Position numbers and translations under genes: made by a program. A stretch of 64,000 nucleotides of DNA from Competibacter sp963695105 (GTDB lineage Bacteria > Pseudomonadota > Gammaproteobacteria > Competibacterales > Competibacteraceae), in assembly GCA_963695105.1 (NCBI GenBank), contig CAVOGC010000055.1, positions 186,001 through 250,000 of the forward strand. Reading direction: 5' to 3'. Under the pieces are notes generated by a model, which was not told the DNA's origin, searched no databases, and saw only the letters and a program-made list of their open reading frames with translations. This document shows, piece after piece, positions 1 to 9,784 of the stretch (position 1 is the first letter of the stretch; each line of letters starts with the position of its first letter).

Positions 1-25
1 TGGTCATCAACACCGGGTTGTCCAT
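1..25 (-). CDS. murC: Probable murC start (partial, runs off the window)
   Basis: The first 25 bases read on the minus strand open with ATG preceded by GAGG, just after the murG stop. Only eight codons are inside the window. MurC (UDP-N-acetylmuramate--L-alanine ligase) is the usual gene after murG in this cluster, so the identity rests on gene order alone; the ADP-binding glycine motif of MurC would lie outside the window. Confidence 0.35.
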
Positions 26-48
26 GTCCTCGATTCTCGTTGTATGGG

Positions 49-1134
49 TCAGGAGCGCACCCGCTCCAGGCAGGCCCGCGCCACCTGCTCGGCGGCGCCG
101 GTGCTGGCCAGGCGACGCGCCGCCTCGGCCATCGCCAGCAGACGCTGGCGGTCGCCAAGCAGTTCGCGCAACGACATGGCCAGAGTTTCGGCACTCAACT
201 CCGCCTGCTGGATCACCCGCGCCGCGCCGCCCTGCTCCAAAAACCGGGCGTTGGCGGTCTGATGGTCGTCCACCGCAAAGGGGAACGGCACCAGGATCGC
301 GCCGATGCCGGCCGCCGCCAGTTCGGCCACGGTCAACGCCCCGGCCCGGCACAACACCAGATCGGCCCAGCCGTAGGCCGCGGCCATGTCCTCGATAAAC
401 GGCGTCAGCCGCGCCGTCACTCCCGCCTCCTGGTAGGCCACCGCCGCCGTCTCGTGCAACTGGCCGCCGGCCTGATGCCAGACTTCCGGCCGTTCGCCAT
501 CGTCCAACAGCGCCAGCGCTTCCGGCACCCGCCGATTGAGCGCCAACGCACCCTGGCTGCCACCCAGCACCAGCAGCCGCGGGCGCGCGGCGCGCCCCGC
601 GAGACGCTCGGCGGGGGATGGCAGGGCGGCGATGGATTCCCGCACCGGGTTGCCGACGCTCACGGCGCGCCGCGCCGACGGAAACGTGCCCGGAAACGCC
701 TCCAGCACCTGGCTGGCGAAGCGCGCCAGCCAGCGGTTGGTCAAGCCGGCAACGGCATTTTGCTCATGCACCACCAGCGGGATGCCCAGCGCGCGCGCCG
801 CCAGGCCGCCCGGTCCGCTGGCGAAACCGCCCATGCCCAAGACCACCGGCGGTCGCAGCCGCCGCAGGATGGCGCCAGCCTGCCACAAGGCCCGCCCGAG
901 CATGAACGGCAGCACCAGCAGGCGACGCGGACCCTTGCCGCGCAAGCCGGCCACGCCGATCCATTCGATTGGAATGCCGGCCTTGGGCACCAGCGCCGCC
1001 TCCAGACCTTGCCGGGTTCCCATCCAGGCCACCGACACGCCATGCTCGCGCAGCCACTCAGCCACGGCCAAGGCCGGAAACACATGCCCGCCGGTGCCAC
1101 CGGCCATGATCAGCACTGGCCGCGCCCCTTTCAT
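49..1134 (-). CDS. murG: MurG, lipid II synthase (GlcNAc transferase)
   Basis: The 361-residue protein transfers GlcNAc from UDP-GlcNAc to lipid I at the inner face of the cytoplasmic membrane, giving lipid II. The GGTGGH donor/acceptor loop is at residues 12-17 and a second GGSQGA loop lies in the middle, as in GT28 family MurG. I use the ATG at 1134 because it overlaps the ftsW stop as ATGA and gives the normal MurG N-terminus; a longer frame to 1200 would only read through ftsW. It is the last complete gene of the dcw block in this window. Confidence 0.96.
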   Translation of the reverse strand: MKGARPVLIMAGGTGGHVFPALAVAEWLREHGVSVAWMGTRQGLEAALVPKAGIPIEWIGVAGLRGKGPRRLLVLPFMLGRALWQAGAILRRLRPPVVLGMGGFASGPGGLAARALGIPLVVHEQNAVAGLTNRWLARFASQVLEAFPGTFPSARRAVSVGNPVRESIAALPSPAERLAGRAARPRLLVLGGSQGALALNRRVPEALALLDDGERPEVWHQAGGQLHETAAVAYQEAGVTARLTPFIEDMAAAYGWADLVLCRAGALTVAELAAAGIGAILVPFPFAVDDHQTANARFLEQGGAARVIQQAELSAETLAMSLRELLGDRQRLLAMAEAARRLASTGAAEQVARACLERVRS

Positions 1135-2336
1135 TCTTCGTGTACCCCCTTGGCCCGGGTTTCCACATCGACCCGCAGCAGCAGCCCCAGCGCCATGCAC
1201 ATCGCCACCACGCTGCTACCGCCGTAGCTCATCAGCGGCAGGGTCAATCCCTTGGTCGGCAATACCCCCATATTCACACCCATGTTGAATAGCGCCTGAA
1301 TGCCGAACCACAGGCCAATGCCATAGGCCAGATAAGCCGAAAACCCCATCCCCATCCGTTCGGCCCGCCGCGCGATCAGAAAGGCGCGCCAGACCAGGAT
1401 CATGAACAAGGTCAGCACCGTCAGGATGCCGGCCAGCCCCAGTTCCTCGGCCAGCACCGCAAACAGGAAATCGGTATGAGCCTCCGGCAGGTAAAACAGC
1501 TTCTGCACGCTACCCCCCAGGCCAACGCCAAGCAGTTCGCCGCGACCGATGGCGATCAGTGATTGCACCAACTGGAAGCCGCCGCCAAACGGATCGTCCC
1601 AGGGGTTGACGAAGCTGAGCAACCGCTCGCGGCGATAGGGCGAAGACAGGATCAGCACCGCCATGGCGGCGGCCGTGCCCGCCTGCAGCATACCGAACTG
1701 CCAGAGGTTGACGCCGGCCAGGAACACCATGCCCAGCGCGGTCATCATCAGCACCACCACGCTGCCGAAATCCGGCTCCAGCAGCAGCAGCACCGCCAGC
1801 ACCGCCAGCACCGCCATCGGCCGCAGCAGCGCCAGGGTCGAAGTTCGGATGTGCGCGGCCTGCAAGTCCATCCCGTGCCGTTTCAGGTAACCGGCGACAT
1901 AGACCAGAATAAACAGCTTGGCGATTTCCGAAACCTGGATATTGATGGGTCCAACGGCAATCCAGCGCATGCTGCCGTTGACTTCCTTGCCGATTCCCGG
2001 CACCAGCACCAATACCAACAGGCCAACCGCCACCATTAAAAGCAGGGGACCCGCCCGCCGCCAGCGCGTCAGAGGAATCTGCAAGACCAGACCGGCCGCC
2101 AGCAGCCCGACCGCGACGAACACCCCCTGCCGGATCAGAAAATAGAGCGGCTGACCCATCTTCGAATCGGCGAGCGGTATCGAAGCCGAGGTCATCATCA
2201 GCAGGCCCAGCGCCAGCAGCAGCACGGCCGGAACCAGCACCCATGGATCGGGAAACGGCAGAACAGTCCGGCTCTCGCCGGCACGCGGCTGCTTGCCCCT
2301 CTCTCTGATTTTGCCATCGGCGGCGACGCTTAGCAT
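1131..2336 (-). CDS. ftsW: FtsW, septal peptidoglycan polymerase (SEDS family)
   Basis: The 401-residue multi-spanning membrane protein belongs to the SEDS family, which polymerises lipid II together with the class B PBP FtsI encoded upstream. The PEAHTDFLFAVLAEE loop and the MSYGGSS motif near the C-terminus are family signatures. The N-terminal ~30 residues are charged and cytoplasmic. The start overlaps the murD end by 7 bp and the stop overlaps murG by 4 bp, so translation is probably coupled along the cluster. Confidence 0.95.
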   Translation of the reverse strand: MLSVAADGKIRERGKQPRAGESRTVLPFPDPWVLVPAVLLLALGLLMMTSASIPLADSKMGQPLYFLIRQGVFVAVGLLAAGLVLQIPLTRWRRAGPLLLMVAVGLLVLVLVPGIGKEVNGSMRWIAVGPINIQVSEIAKLFILVYVAGYLKRHGMDLQAAHIRTSTLALLRPMAVLAVLAVLLLLEPDFGSVVVLMMTALGMVFLAGVNLWQFGMLQAGTAAAMAVLILSSPYRRERLLSFVNPWDDPFGGGFQLVQSLIAIGRGELLGVGLGGSVQKLFYLPEAHTDFLFAVLAEELGLAGILTVLTLFMILVWRAFLIARRAERMGMGFSAYLAYGIGLWFGIQALFNMGVNMGVLPTKGLTLPLMSYGGSSVVAMCMALGLLLRVDVETRAKGVHEE

Positions 2337-3715
2337 TTGGTCAAACCCCGCACCGCCGCGACGAAAACCGCGCCGCGTTCTTCGTAGCCGCTGAACATGT
2401 CAAAGCTGGCGCAGGCCGGCGATAACAAAACGCTATCGCCCGGCTGGGCCAGTTGCGCCGCTCGCGCCACGGCCTGACTCATGTCGATCGTCGGGTGGAC
2501 CGGCACGCTGTCACCCAGCGCGGCGGCGATCAACGGCGCGTCGCGGCCGATCAGCACCACCGCCCGCGCCTTGTCGGTCAGTGCCGCGCGCAGTGGCGAA
2601 AAATCCTGTCCCTTGCCATCGCCGCCGGCAATCAGCACCACCGGACCCGGCAGGCCGCGCACCGCGGCCACCGTCGCGCCGACGTTGGTGCCCTTGGAAT
2701 CGTCGAACCAGCGCACGCCGGTCCGCTCCAGCACCAGCGTGGTACGGTGCGCCAGCCCGGCGAACTCCCGCAGCGCCGCCAGCATCGCTTCCCGCCGCAG
2801 GCCGAGCGCGTGGCCCATGGCCAGCGCCGCCAGCGCGTTGGCCAAATTGTGATCGCCGCTAACCTGTAGCTCCGACGCCGCGATCCAGCGCTCCCGACCC
2901 CGCGCCAGCCAGGTTTCGCCGCCATCCCGCCGCAGGCCGAACCCGCTCTCGCCCGGCTCGTCCAGGGTGAACCGCAGCACGTTCCGACCCGGCTCGGCCA
3001 TCGCCACGACCACCGGATCGTCGGCGTTCAGCACCATGACGCCGTCGCCGTGAAAAATGCGGCGTTTGGCGGCGATGTAATCGTCCAGGGTTGGATAGCG
3101 GTCCATATGGTCGGGGCTGATGTTGAGCACCGTCGCCACTTGGGCGTTCAAATGATGGGTGGTTTCCAATTGAAAACTGGACAGTTCCAGCACGTACAGA
3201 TCGGGGGGATGGCCGGTTCCCGGCGCTCGATCCGTCCCCTGTCCCCTGTTTCCTTCCTCCCGTAACCACAATTCCAGCGCCGGCGTGCCGAGATTGCCGC
3301 CGACCGCCGCCCGGAGTCCGGCGCGTTCGGCCATCAACCCCAGCAAGGTCGTGACCGTGCTCTTGCCGTTGGAACCGGTGATGGCCGCCACCGGCGCCCG
3401 CGTCAGTCGCGCCAGCAGTTCGATGTCGCCCCAGACCGGCACGCCCCGCGCCGCGGTGGCGGCGATGGCCGGAGTCGAAACCGCCACCCCCGGACTGACC
3501 AGCAAGCGGGCCGCGTCGGCGAACGCCGCCGGATCGAAACCACCCAGATGGCACGGCACGTCAGGAAACTCCTCGCGCAGGATCGGCAGCCCCGGCGGAT
3601 CGACGCGACTGTCGGTCACGGCAACCGCCGCGCCCAGCGCCTTCAGCGCCCGCACGGCGGACAGGCCGCTTTTGCCCAAGCCGACCACCAACGTGGTTCC
3701 CGCCAATCGCAACAT
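2330..3715 (-). CDS. murD: MurD, UDP-MurNAc-L-Ala:D-Glu ligase
   Basis: This cytoplasmic ligase adds D-glutamate to UDP-MurNAc-L-Ala. An N-terminal Rossmann-like domain begins with VGLGKSG, the ATP P-loop GSNGKST is at residues 114-120, and the Mur ligase C-terminal domain is complete (461 residues). Residues ~152-171, just before the conserved LYVLELSSFQLE stretch, look like an extra low-complexity segment rich in G, R, D and P; the DNA there contains tandem GGGACA-type repeats (plus strand about 3208-3262). The frame is intact, so the protein is probably functional with a surface loop insertion. Confidence 0.95.
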   Translation of the reverse strand: MLRLAGTTLVVGLGKSGLSAVRALKALGAAVAVTDSRVDPPGLPILREEFPDVPCHLGGFDPAAFADAARLLVSPGVAVSTPAIAATAARGVPVWGDIELLARLTRAPVAAITGSNGKSTVTTLLGLMAERAGLRAAVGGNLGTPALELWLREEGNRGQGTDRAPGTGHPPDLYVLELSSFQLETTHHLNAQVATVLNISPDHMDRYPTLDDYIAAKRRIFHGDGVMVLNADDPVVVAMAEPGRNVLRFTLDEPGESGFGLRRDGGETWLARGRERWIAASELQVSGDHNLANALAALAMGHALGLRREAMLAALREFAGLAHRTTLVLERTGVRWFDDSKGTNVGATVAAVRGLPGPVVLIAGGDGKGQDFSPLRAALTDKARAVVLIGRDAPLIAAALGDSVPVHPTIDMSQAVARAAQLAQPGDSVLLSPACASFDMFSGYEERGAVFVAAVRGLTKC

Positions 3716-3730
3716 CCGCGTCTTTCTCCC

Positions 3731-4816
3731 TTAACGGATTTTCAGAGTGGCCAGACCGACCAGCACCAGGATGATGGTGATGATCCAGAAACGAACGATC
3801 ACTCGCGGTTCCGGCCAGCCCTTGAGTTCGAAGTGATGATGCAGCGGCGCCATGCGGAAGATCCGCCGGCCGGTCAGCTTGAAGGAAGCCACCTGCAGAA
3901 TCACCGATACCGTCTCCATCACGAACACCCCACCCATCACGAACAACACCAGTTCCTGGCGGACGGTCACGGCGATAACCCCCAGCGCGGCGCCCAGGGC
4001 CAGAGCACCGACATCGCCCATGAACACTTGGGCCGGATAGGCATTGAACCAGAGAAACCCAAGGCCGGCGCCGACCATCGCACCGCAAAACACCGTAATC
4101 TCCCCCACGCCCGGCACATGCGGAATGCCAAGATAGTCGGCGAAGATGCGGTTGCCCGAGGCATAACAGAATACCGCCATGGCGCCGGCCACCATGGCGG
4201 TCGGCACGATCGCCAGCCCGTCCAGGCCATCGGTCAGATTGACGGCGTTGCTGGTGCCGACGATGACGAAGTAGGTCAGCGGCACGAACAGCCAGCCCAG
4301 GTGCAAGGCCACGTTTTTGAAAAACGGCACGATGAGCTGGGTTTCCACCGCGGACTGGGCGGTGAAATACAGCAGCAGCGCCGCCGTCAGCCCGGCACAG
4401 GACTGCCAGAAATACTTGGTCCGCGCCGACAGCCCCTTGGAGTTGCGCAGGATCAGCTTCTTGTAGTCGTCTATCCAGCCGATGGCTCCGAACGCGAGCG
4501 TGGTCAGCAGCACGATCCAGACGTAGCGGTTGCGCAGATCGGCCCACAACAGGGTGGCGATGGCGATGGCGACCAGGATCAAGGCGCCGCCCATGGTCGG
4601 GGTGCCGGCCTTGGAGAAATGGCTTTGCGGACCATCTTCGCGGATCTGCTGACCGATCTGATAACGGCTCAGCCGACGGATCATGGTCGGCCCGACGATC
4701 AGGGAAATAAGTAGCGCGGTGAGAACGCCCAGGATCCCTCGCAGCGTCAGATACTGAAAGACATTGAAGCCCGTATAGAAATATTCGGTCAGCCACTCGG
4801 CCAGTAATACCAACAT
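3731..4816 (-). CDS. mraY: MraY, phospho-MurNAc-pentapeptide translocase
   Basis: The 361-residue integral membrane enzyme transfers phospho-MurNAc-pentapeptide to undecaprenyl phosphate, making lipid I. Visible motifs are DDYKK in the first third, NAVNLTDGLDGLA in the middle and the HHHFE segment near the C-terminus, all MraY hallmarks, with about ten hydrophobic spans. The start at 4816 overlaps the murF stop as ATGA; the same frame stays open far upstream but only as a shadow of murF. Spacing to murD is 15 bp. Confidence 0.96.
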   Translation of the reverse strand: MLVLLAEWLTEYFYTGFNVFQYLTLRGILGVLTALLISLIVGPTMIRRLSRYQIGQQIREDGPQSHFSKAGTPTMGGALILVAIAIATLLWADLRNRYVWIVLLTTLAFGAIGWIDDYKKLILRNSKGLSARTKYFWQSCAGLTAALLLYFTAQSAVETQLIVPFFKNVALHLGWLFVPLTYFVIVGTSNAVNLTDGLDGLAIVPTAMVAGAMAVFCYASGNRIFADYLGIPHVPGVGEITVFCGAMVGAGLGFLWFNAYPAQVFMGDVGALALGAALGVIAVTVRQELVLFVMGGVFVMETVSVILQVASFKLTGRRIFRMAPLHHHFELKGWPEPRVIVRFWIITIILVLVGLATLKIR

Positions 4817-6207
4817 CAGCCCTGTCCCTCCGGGTTCGGGTTCGCTTCCTCGGGCTCGACCAAGGCTTTCACCACCCGTTCCATCCGCATGCCGCGCGAG
4901 CCCTTGACCAGCACCACCGGCGGCTCGGCGCCACTCCCAAGATCGCGGTTCAATTCCACAACCAGCGATTCCACGTCGGCGAAATGCTGGCCGCCCTTGC
5001 CAAACGCCGCCACCGCCGCCCGGCTGTGCTCGCCCAGGGCGTACAGTCGTTCGAACCCCACGGTCCTGGCCTCCCGGCCGGATTGGGCGTGCATTTCGCC
5101 GGCCACCGGCCCCAATTCGCGCATATCGCCCAGCACCAGCCACTTGCGCTCCGGCCCGGCGCCAACCGTGTGCAACGCCGCCGCCAGCGAGGCTGGATTG
5201 GCGTTGTAGGCATCGTGGATCACCACGCCGCCGTGCCGACCGCGCAAGCGTTGCAATCGACCGCCGACGTCGCGCAGGGATTCCAACCCTCGCCGGATAT
5301 CCTCCAGCGCCACTCCCGCCGCCAACGCTCCCGCCGCCGCCGCCAGCGCGTTGCGGATGTTGTGCCGGCCGGGCAACGGCAGGCGAACCTCCGTCTCTCC
5401 GGCGGGGGCGATCAAGCGGAACCGATTGATGGCGGCATCCAGAACCCGGGCACTCACCGCCGCTGGCCGGTCCAGCCCGAAATCGATCATCCGCCGGCCC
5501 GGATTCAGCCCGACCCAATAATCGGCGTAAGGGTCGTCGCGGTTGACGATCGCCACCCCGGCCGAACCCAACCCCTGGAAGATCTCGCCCTTGCCGCGCG
5601 CCACCCCGGCCACGTCGCCGAACCCTTCCAGATGACAGGGGCCGGCATTGTTAATAATCGCCACATCCGGCCGCGCCAATCCGGTCAGATAGGCGATTTC
5701 CCCGTGGTGGTTGGCGCCCATCTCGATCACCGCGCAGACATGATCCGCGTTCAGGCGCAGCAGGGTCAGTGGCACGCCGATATCGTTATTGAGGTTACCT
5801 TCGGTGGCCAGGGTCGGCCCGCGCTGGCGCAGGATGGCGGCCAGCATCTCCTTGAGCGTGGTCTTGCCGTTGCTGCCGGTCAGGGCAATCAGGGGACCCG
5901 TGAAGCGCGCCCGCCAGGCCGCCGCCAACCGCCCCAGCGCCAGCCGGGTATCGGCTACCCGCAATTGCGGCAGCGGATCGGCCACCCAGCGGCTGACCAG
6001 AGCCGCGCGGGCGCCCATTTGGCGGGCAATGGGGACGAAATCGTGACCGTCGAAGTTCGGCCCGCTCAGCGCCACGAACAGCGCATCCGCCGACAGGCGG
6101 CGACTGTCGGTGCCGACCGCCGCAAAAACCGCATCGGCGCCGGAAAATTCAGCTTCCAGCAAGAGGGCGGCTTCGCCCAGACCCAGGGGAGAAAAGGATT
6201 CGTTCAT
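4816..6207 (-). CDS. murF: MurF, UDP-MurNAc-tripeptide:D-Ala-D-Ala ligase
   Basis: The 463-residue ATP-dependent ligase adds D-Ala-D-Ala to the UDP-MurNAc tripeptide, completing the cytoplasmic precursor used by MraY. The P-loop GSNGKTT is at residues 111-117, followed by the NNDIG and EMGANHHGEI stretches typical of MurF. The start codon abuts the murE stop with no gap and the end overlaps mraY. Confidence 0.95.
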   Translation of the reverse strand: MNESFSPLGLGEAALLLEAEFSGADAVFAAVGTDSRRLSADALFVALSGPNFDGHDFVPIARQMGARAALVSRWVADPLPQLRVADTRLALGRLAAAWRARFTGPLIALTGSNGKTTLKEMLAAILRQRGPTLATEGNLNNDIGVPLTLLRLNADHVCAVIEMGANHHGEIAYLTGLARPDVAIINNAGPCHLEGFGDVAGVARGKGEIFQGLGSAGVAIVNRDDPYADYWVGLNPGRRMIDFGLDRPAAVSARVLDAAINRFRLIAPAGETEVRLPLPGRHNIRNALAAAAGALAAGVALEDIRRGLESLRDVGGRLQRLRGRHGGVVIHDAYNANPASLAAALHTVGAGPERKWLVLGDMRELGPVAGEMHAQSGREARTVGFERLYALGEHSRAAVAAFGKGGQHFADVESLVVELNRDLGSGAEPPVVLVKGSRGMRMERVVKALVEPEEANPNPEGQG

Positions 6208-7731
6208 CTATGCGGTTTCCGCCTGAAAATCGGGCGACAGGCACTCGCGCGCCACGCCGCGGTCGCTGAAGGGCCGCTTTTCGGCGCCGACGATCTGGAC
6301 ATCCTCATGACCCTTGCCGGCGATCAGCACGATATCGCCGGGCGCGGCCTCGGCCAGAGTGTGGGCGATGGCGGTCCGCCGGTCGCGGATCACCGCCGCC
6401 GCCTCGGGATGACGCATCCCGGCCTGAATGTCGCGCACGATGCATTGCGGGTCTTCATCGCGCGGGTTGTCGTCGGTGATCGTCACCCGGTCGGCCCAAC
6501 GCTCGGCCGCCGCACCCATCAGCGGCCGCTTGCCGGAATCGCGATCGCCGCCGCAGCCGAACACGCACCACAACCGGCCGCCGCCGTGTTCGCGCAGGGC
6601 ACGCAGGGCCTGCTCCAGGGCGTGGGGGGTGTGGGCGTAATCGATCACCGCCAGCGGCCGGTTCGGCCCACCGGCCAGCCGTTCCATTCGTCCCGGCACC
6701 GTCGCGGTCCGCGCCAACCGCTCCAGCGCCTCGGCCAGAGGCAGATCCAGAGCCAGCAGAACCGCCAGGGAGGCCAGCAGATTACTCGCGTTGAACCGGC
6801 CCAGCACGCCGGCTTGCAATTCACCGTCGCCCCAGGACGAGCGGATGCGCAGCCGCAGGCCGGCCGGGGTCAGCTCCAATCCCTCCCCCCAGACCAATCG
6901 ATCCGGGCGGGCCGGCTGCCCGCTCAGAGCGTAGCCGATCACTTCGCCCCGACCGCGCGGGTCGGCGGCGATGGCGCGACCGAAAGCATCGTCCAGATTC
7001 AGCACCACCCGACCGGGCCGATGATCGCAAAACAGCCGGCGCTTGGCCGCCGCATAAGCTTCCGGCGTGCCGTGATAATCCAAATGATCGCGGGTCAGAT
7101 TGGTCAGCGCCGCCACCGCAAACTCGACTCCGTTCACCCGCCCCTGATCCAGGGCGTGCGAAGACACTTCCATCACGGCGTGATGTCGGCCGGCGGCGAC
7201 CAGTTGAGCCAGCCAGCCCTGCACGGCCAGCGGGTCCGGCGTGGTGTGCGGCGACGGTTCGGTCTGGCCGTATTCGCCGACGCCCAAGGTACCGAGAATG
7301 CCGCACGGTCCGTGCCCGGCCTCGCTGAGCGCCTGGGCGATAAAGTGTGCGCAGGAGGTCTTGCCGTCGGTGCCGGTGATGCCGACCACCCGCAGCCGTT
7401 CGGACGGCGCGCCGTAAAAACGGCTGGCGATCAGCCCCATGCGCTGACGTAATTTCGGCACCGCCAGCAAGGGTAGCGCTGCCTCGCCAACCGGCAACAC
7501 GCCCGCGTAGGGCGGTTCCCAGATCACCGCCAGGGCCCCCGCCGCGCGCACCGCCTCCAGAAACTCCAGGCCGTGCCGATGCTCGCCGCAAATCGCGAAA
7601 AACAGGTCACCCGGTCGAATCGCGCGGCTGTCGCTCGCCAAGCCGGCGACCGGCCGCTCGGCCAGATGCATCGGCGCCTCGGCGAAACCCGCCAGCAGCG
7701 CACCGAGATCCAGCCGGACCGCGCGACTCAT
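6208..7731 (-). CDS. murE: MurE, UDP-MurNAc-dipeptide:meso-DAP ligase
   Basis: The 507-residue Mur ligase adds the third stem residue. GTDGKTS at residues 120-126 binds ATP, and a DNPR motif in the C-terminal domain (ITDDNPRDED) is the known determinant of meso-diaminopimelate specificity, as expected for a Gram-negative wall. The ATG overlaps the ftsI stop by 4 bp. Confidence 0.96.
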   Translation of the reverse strand: MSRAVRLDLGALLAGFAEAPMHLAERPVAGLASDSRAIRPGDLFFAICGEHRHGLEFLEAVRAAGALAVIWEPPYAGVLPVGEAALPLLAVPKLRQRMGLIASRFYGAPSERLRVVGITGTDGKTSCAHFIAQALSEAGHGPCGILGTLGVGEYGQTEPSPHTTPDPLAVQGWLAQLVAAGRHHAVMEVSSHALDQGRVNGVEFAVAALTNLTRDHLDYHGTPEAYAAAKRRLFCDHRPGRVVLNLDDAFGRAIAADPRGRGEVIGYALSGQPARPDRLVWGEGLELTPAGLRLRIRSSWGDGELQAGVLGRFNASNLLASLAVLLALDLPLAEALERLARTATVPGRMERLAGGPNRPLAVIDYAHTPHALEQALRALREHGGGRLWCVFGCGGDRDSGKRPLMGAAAERWADRVTITDDNPRDEDPQCIVRDIQAGMRHPEAAAVIRDRRTAIAHTLAEAAPGDIVLIAGKGHEDVQIVGAEKRPFSDRGVARECLSPDFQAETA

Positions 7732-9515
7732 GGCTTCTTCTCCAGCGCCGGCGCCGCGCCGGCGATTTTCATGCTGGGCAAATCATCCGGCGTGACATTC
7801 AGAATCCGCAACACCTCGCCCATGGTTTTGCCGAACACCGGCGCCGCCACCGTGCCGCCGTAATAGGCTCCACCTTTGGGCTCGTCGACGATGATCACCA
7901 TCACCAGCCGGGGTTTGCTGGCCGGCACCATGCCGGCGAACAGGGAAAAATAGCGATTGCGGGCATAGCGGCCGTTGACGATCTTATGCACCGTGCCGGT
8001 CTTGCCCGCCACCCGGTAGCCGGGCACGCTGGCTTTGAATCCAGTTCCCTTCTGGCTTACGGCTTCTTCCAGCATCGCCCGCACTTGCCGCACCGCCCGC
8101 GCCGCCAGCACCTGCCGTTCGTCGGCTGGATCGAGCGGCTGCTCGCGTTTGAGGAGGGTCAGCGGTCGCCGGACGCCATCCGCCGCAAGCACGGCATAAG
8201 CCTGAGCCAACTGCAGCATATTGACCGATAGCCCGTAACCGAAGGCATGGTTGGCGTGACCGATTTCACCGCCCCATTTGCTGAAGTGGCGCAGCATGCC
8301 CACCTGCTCGCCCACCAGGCCCACCCCGGTCGATGCCCCGAAACCGAGATCCTTGTACAACTTCCACAAGTGCTCGGCCGGCAGGGACAACGCGATCTTG
8401 CTGGTGCCGACGTTGCTGGACTTGCTGAGAACGTGCGTCACATCGATCAAGCCGTAGTTATGCACGTCGCGCACCCGATGGCGGCCTACCTTGAGCCATC
8501 CCGGGGCGGTATTCACCCGGGTGCCAGGCGCCCAGCGACCGCTTTCCAGCGCCATGGCGATTGTGAACGGCTTCATGGTCGAACCCGGCTCGTAAACATC
8601 GGTGATCGCCCGGTTGCGCAATAAATCGCCTTTCAGTTCGGCGCGATTGTTCGGATTACCCGCCGGCTGATCCACCATGGCCAGAACCTCGCCGGTCAAC
8701 ACGTCCACCATCACCGCCGAACCGGCGCTGGCCCTGTTCTCCAGCACCGCCGTCTTGAGCGCGCGGTAGGCGAAGTACTGCAACCGCCGGTCGATGCTCA
8801 ACACCACGGGCTGGCCCGCCTGCGGAACCCGGATGCTTTCCACATCCTCGACGATCTGGCCCAGCCGATCCTTGATGACCCGCTTGCTGCCGGGGATGCC
8901 GCGCAACTGGGCATCAAGACTTTTTTCCAGACCTTCCTGACCGATATCGTCGATGTCGGTGAAACCCAGCAGGTGCGACGTCACCTCGGCATCCGGATAG
9001 TAACGGCGGTATTCGCGCCGCGAGTACACGCCCGGAACCTCAAGTTGCAGAATCCGCTGGGCCACGCTCGGCGCCAGATGGCGGCGCAGATAAATAAACT
9101 GGCGGCTCTCCGGCACCGCCAGTTTCTGTTCCAGTTCCGCCACCGTCAGCCCAAGCAACGACGCGAGCGCCGGCCAGCGATTGCGCTGTTGCTTCAATTC
9201 CGTCGGCTGGGCCCAGATCGAATCCACCGGCGAGCTGACCGCCAGCGGCTCGCCGTTGCGATCGAGGATCATCCCGCGGTGCGCCGGCACCTCGACCACC
9301 CGCAGGAAACGTTCGTCGCCCTGCTCCCGCAGGAAATCGGTATGAACCAGTTGCAGATAAGCCGCGCGCGCCACCATGCCCCCCGCCGCCACGCACAGCA
9401 GGCTTAGCACCAAACCCCGGCGGCTCATGGCGCGCAGCGCTTGCACCGCGCGCGGCAGCACGCCCGTGGGGGTTCTTCTGGATCTGGACATCGCCTTACC
9501 GAGCATTGGTTTCAT
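7728..9515 (-). CDS. ftsI: FtsI (PBP3), septal transpeptidase
   Basis: The class B penicillin-binding protein crosslinks septal peptidoglycan with FtsW. A short cytoplasmic tail and one membrane anchor (around residues 34-53) are followed by a dimerisation/pedestal domain and the transpeptidase domain with STMK (active serine), SSN and KTGT motifs. The ATG at 9515 gives 595 residues and overlaps the ftsL stop as ATGA; downstream ATGs at 9506 and 9491 are alternatives. Confidence 0.95.
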   Translation of the reverse strand: MKPMLGKAMSRSRRTPTGVLPRAVQALRAMSRRGLVLSLLCVAAGGMVARAAYLQLVHTDFLREQGDERFLRVVEVPAHRGMILDRNGEPLAVSSPVDSIWAQPTELKQQRNRWPALASLLGLTVAELEQKLAVPESRQFIYLRRHLAPSVAQRILQLEVPGVYSRREYRRYYPDAEVTSHLLGFTDIDDIGQEGLEKSLDAQLRGIPGSKRVIKDRLGQIVEDVESIRVPQAGQPVVLSIDRRLQYFAYRALKTAVLENRASAGSAVMVDVLTGEVLAMVDQPAGNPNNRAELKGDLLRNRAITDVYEPGSTMKPFTIAMALESGRWAPGTRVNTAPGWLKVGRHRVRDVHNYGLIDVTHVLSKSSNVGTSKIALSLPAEHLWKLYKDLGFGASTGVGLVGEQVGMLRHFSKWGGEIGHANHAFGYGLSVNMLQLAQAYAVLAADGVRRPLTLLKREQPLDPADERQVLAARAVRQVRAMLEEAVSQKGTGFKASVPGYRVAGKTGTVHKIVNGRYARNRYFSLFAGMVPASKPRLVMVIIVDEPKGGAYYGGTVAAPVFGKTMGEVLRILNVTPDDLPSMKIAGAAPALEKKP

Positions 9516-9784
9516 CGAGGGGTGATGTAAAGTACTTCGCCTGGATCCGGGATGAGCATTTGCAAGCGCGTCCGCGCCGTCTGCTCGATTACGGCGTCCG
9601 TAACCAGCGTGCTTTGCTCCAGTTGCAGCAATTCCCATTCAACTTCGAGATCGTCCCGCTCGGCCTGCAGCTTCTGGACCTCGATGAAAAGCTGCCGGTT
9701 GGCGTGCTGGGTGTAAACCACGCCCACGCCGGAACCGAGCACGGCGACCGCCAGAAACGCCACCAGCAGGATCTGGCTTTTCAT
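9512..9784 (-). CDS. ftsL: FtsL, divisome membrane protein
   Basis: A 90-residue bitopic protein with one N-terminal membrane span (residues ~4-24) followed by a heptad-rich coiled coil (residues ~30-70) ending in the short conserved tail that FtsL proteins carry. FtsL forms a complex with FtsB and FtsQ and activates FtsWI. Sequence identity in this family is low; the call rests on size, topology and its place between rsmH and ftsI, with ATGA overlaps on both sides. Confidence 0.93.
   Translation of the reverse strand: MKSQILLVAFLAVAVLGSGVGVVYTQHANRQLFIEVQKLQAERDDLEVEWELLQLEQSTLVTDAVIEQTARTRLQMLIPDPGEVLYITPR

Noticed and set aside
4984..7452. An 822-codon open frame on the plus strand
   Set aside because: It lies antisense to murF and murE, has shadow-type composition rich in Q, R and H, and no family pattern; the opposite strand has clear Mur ligase motifs.
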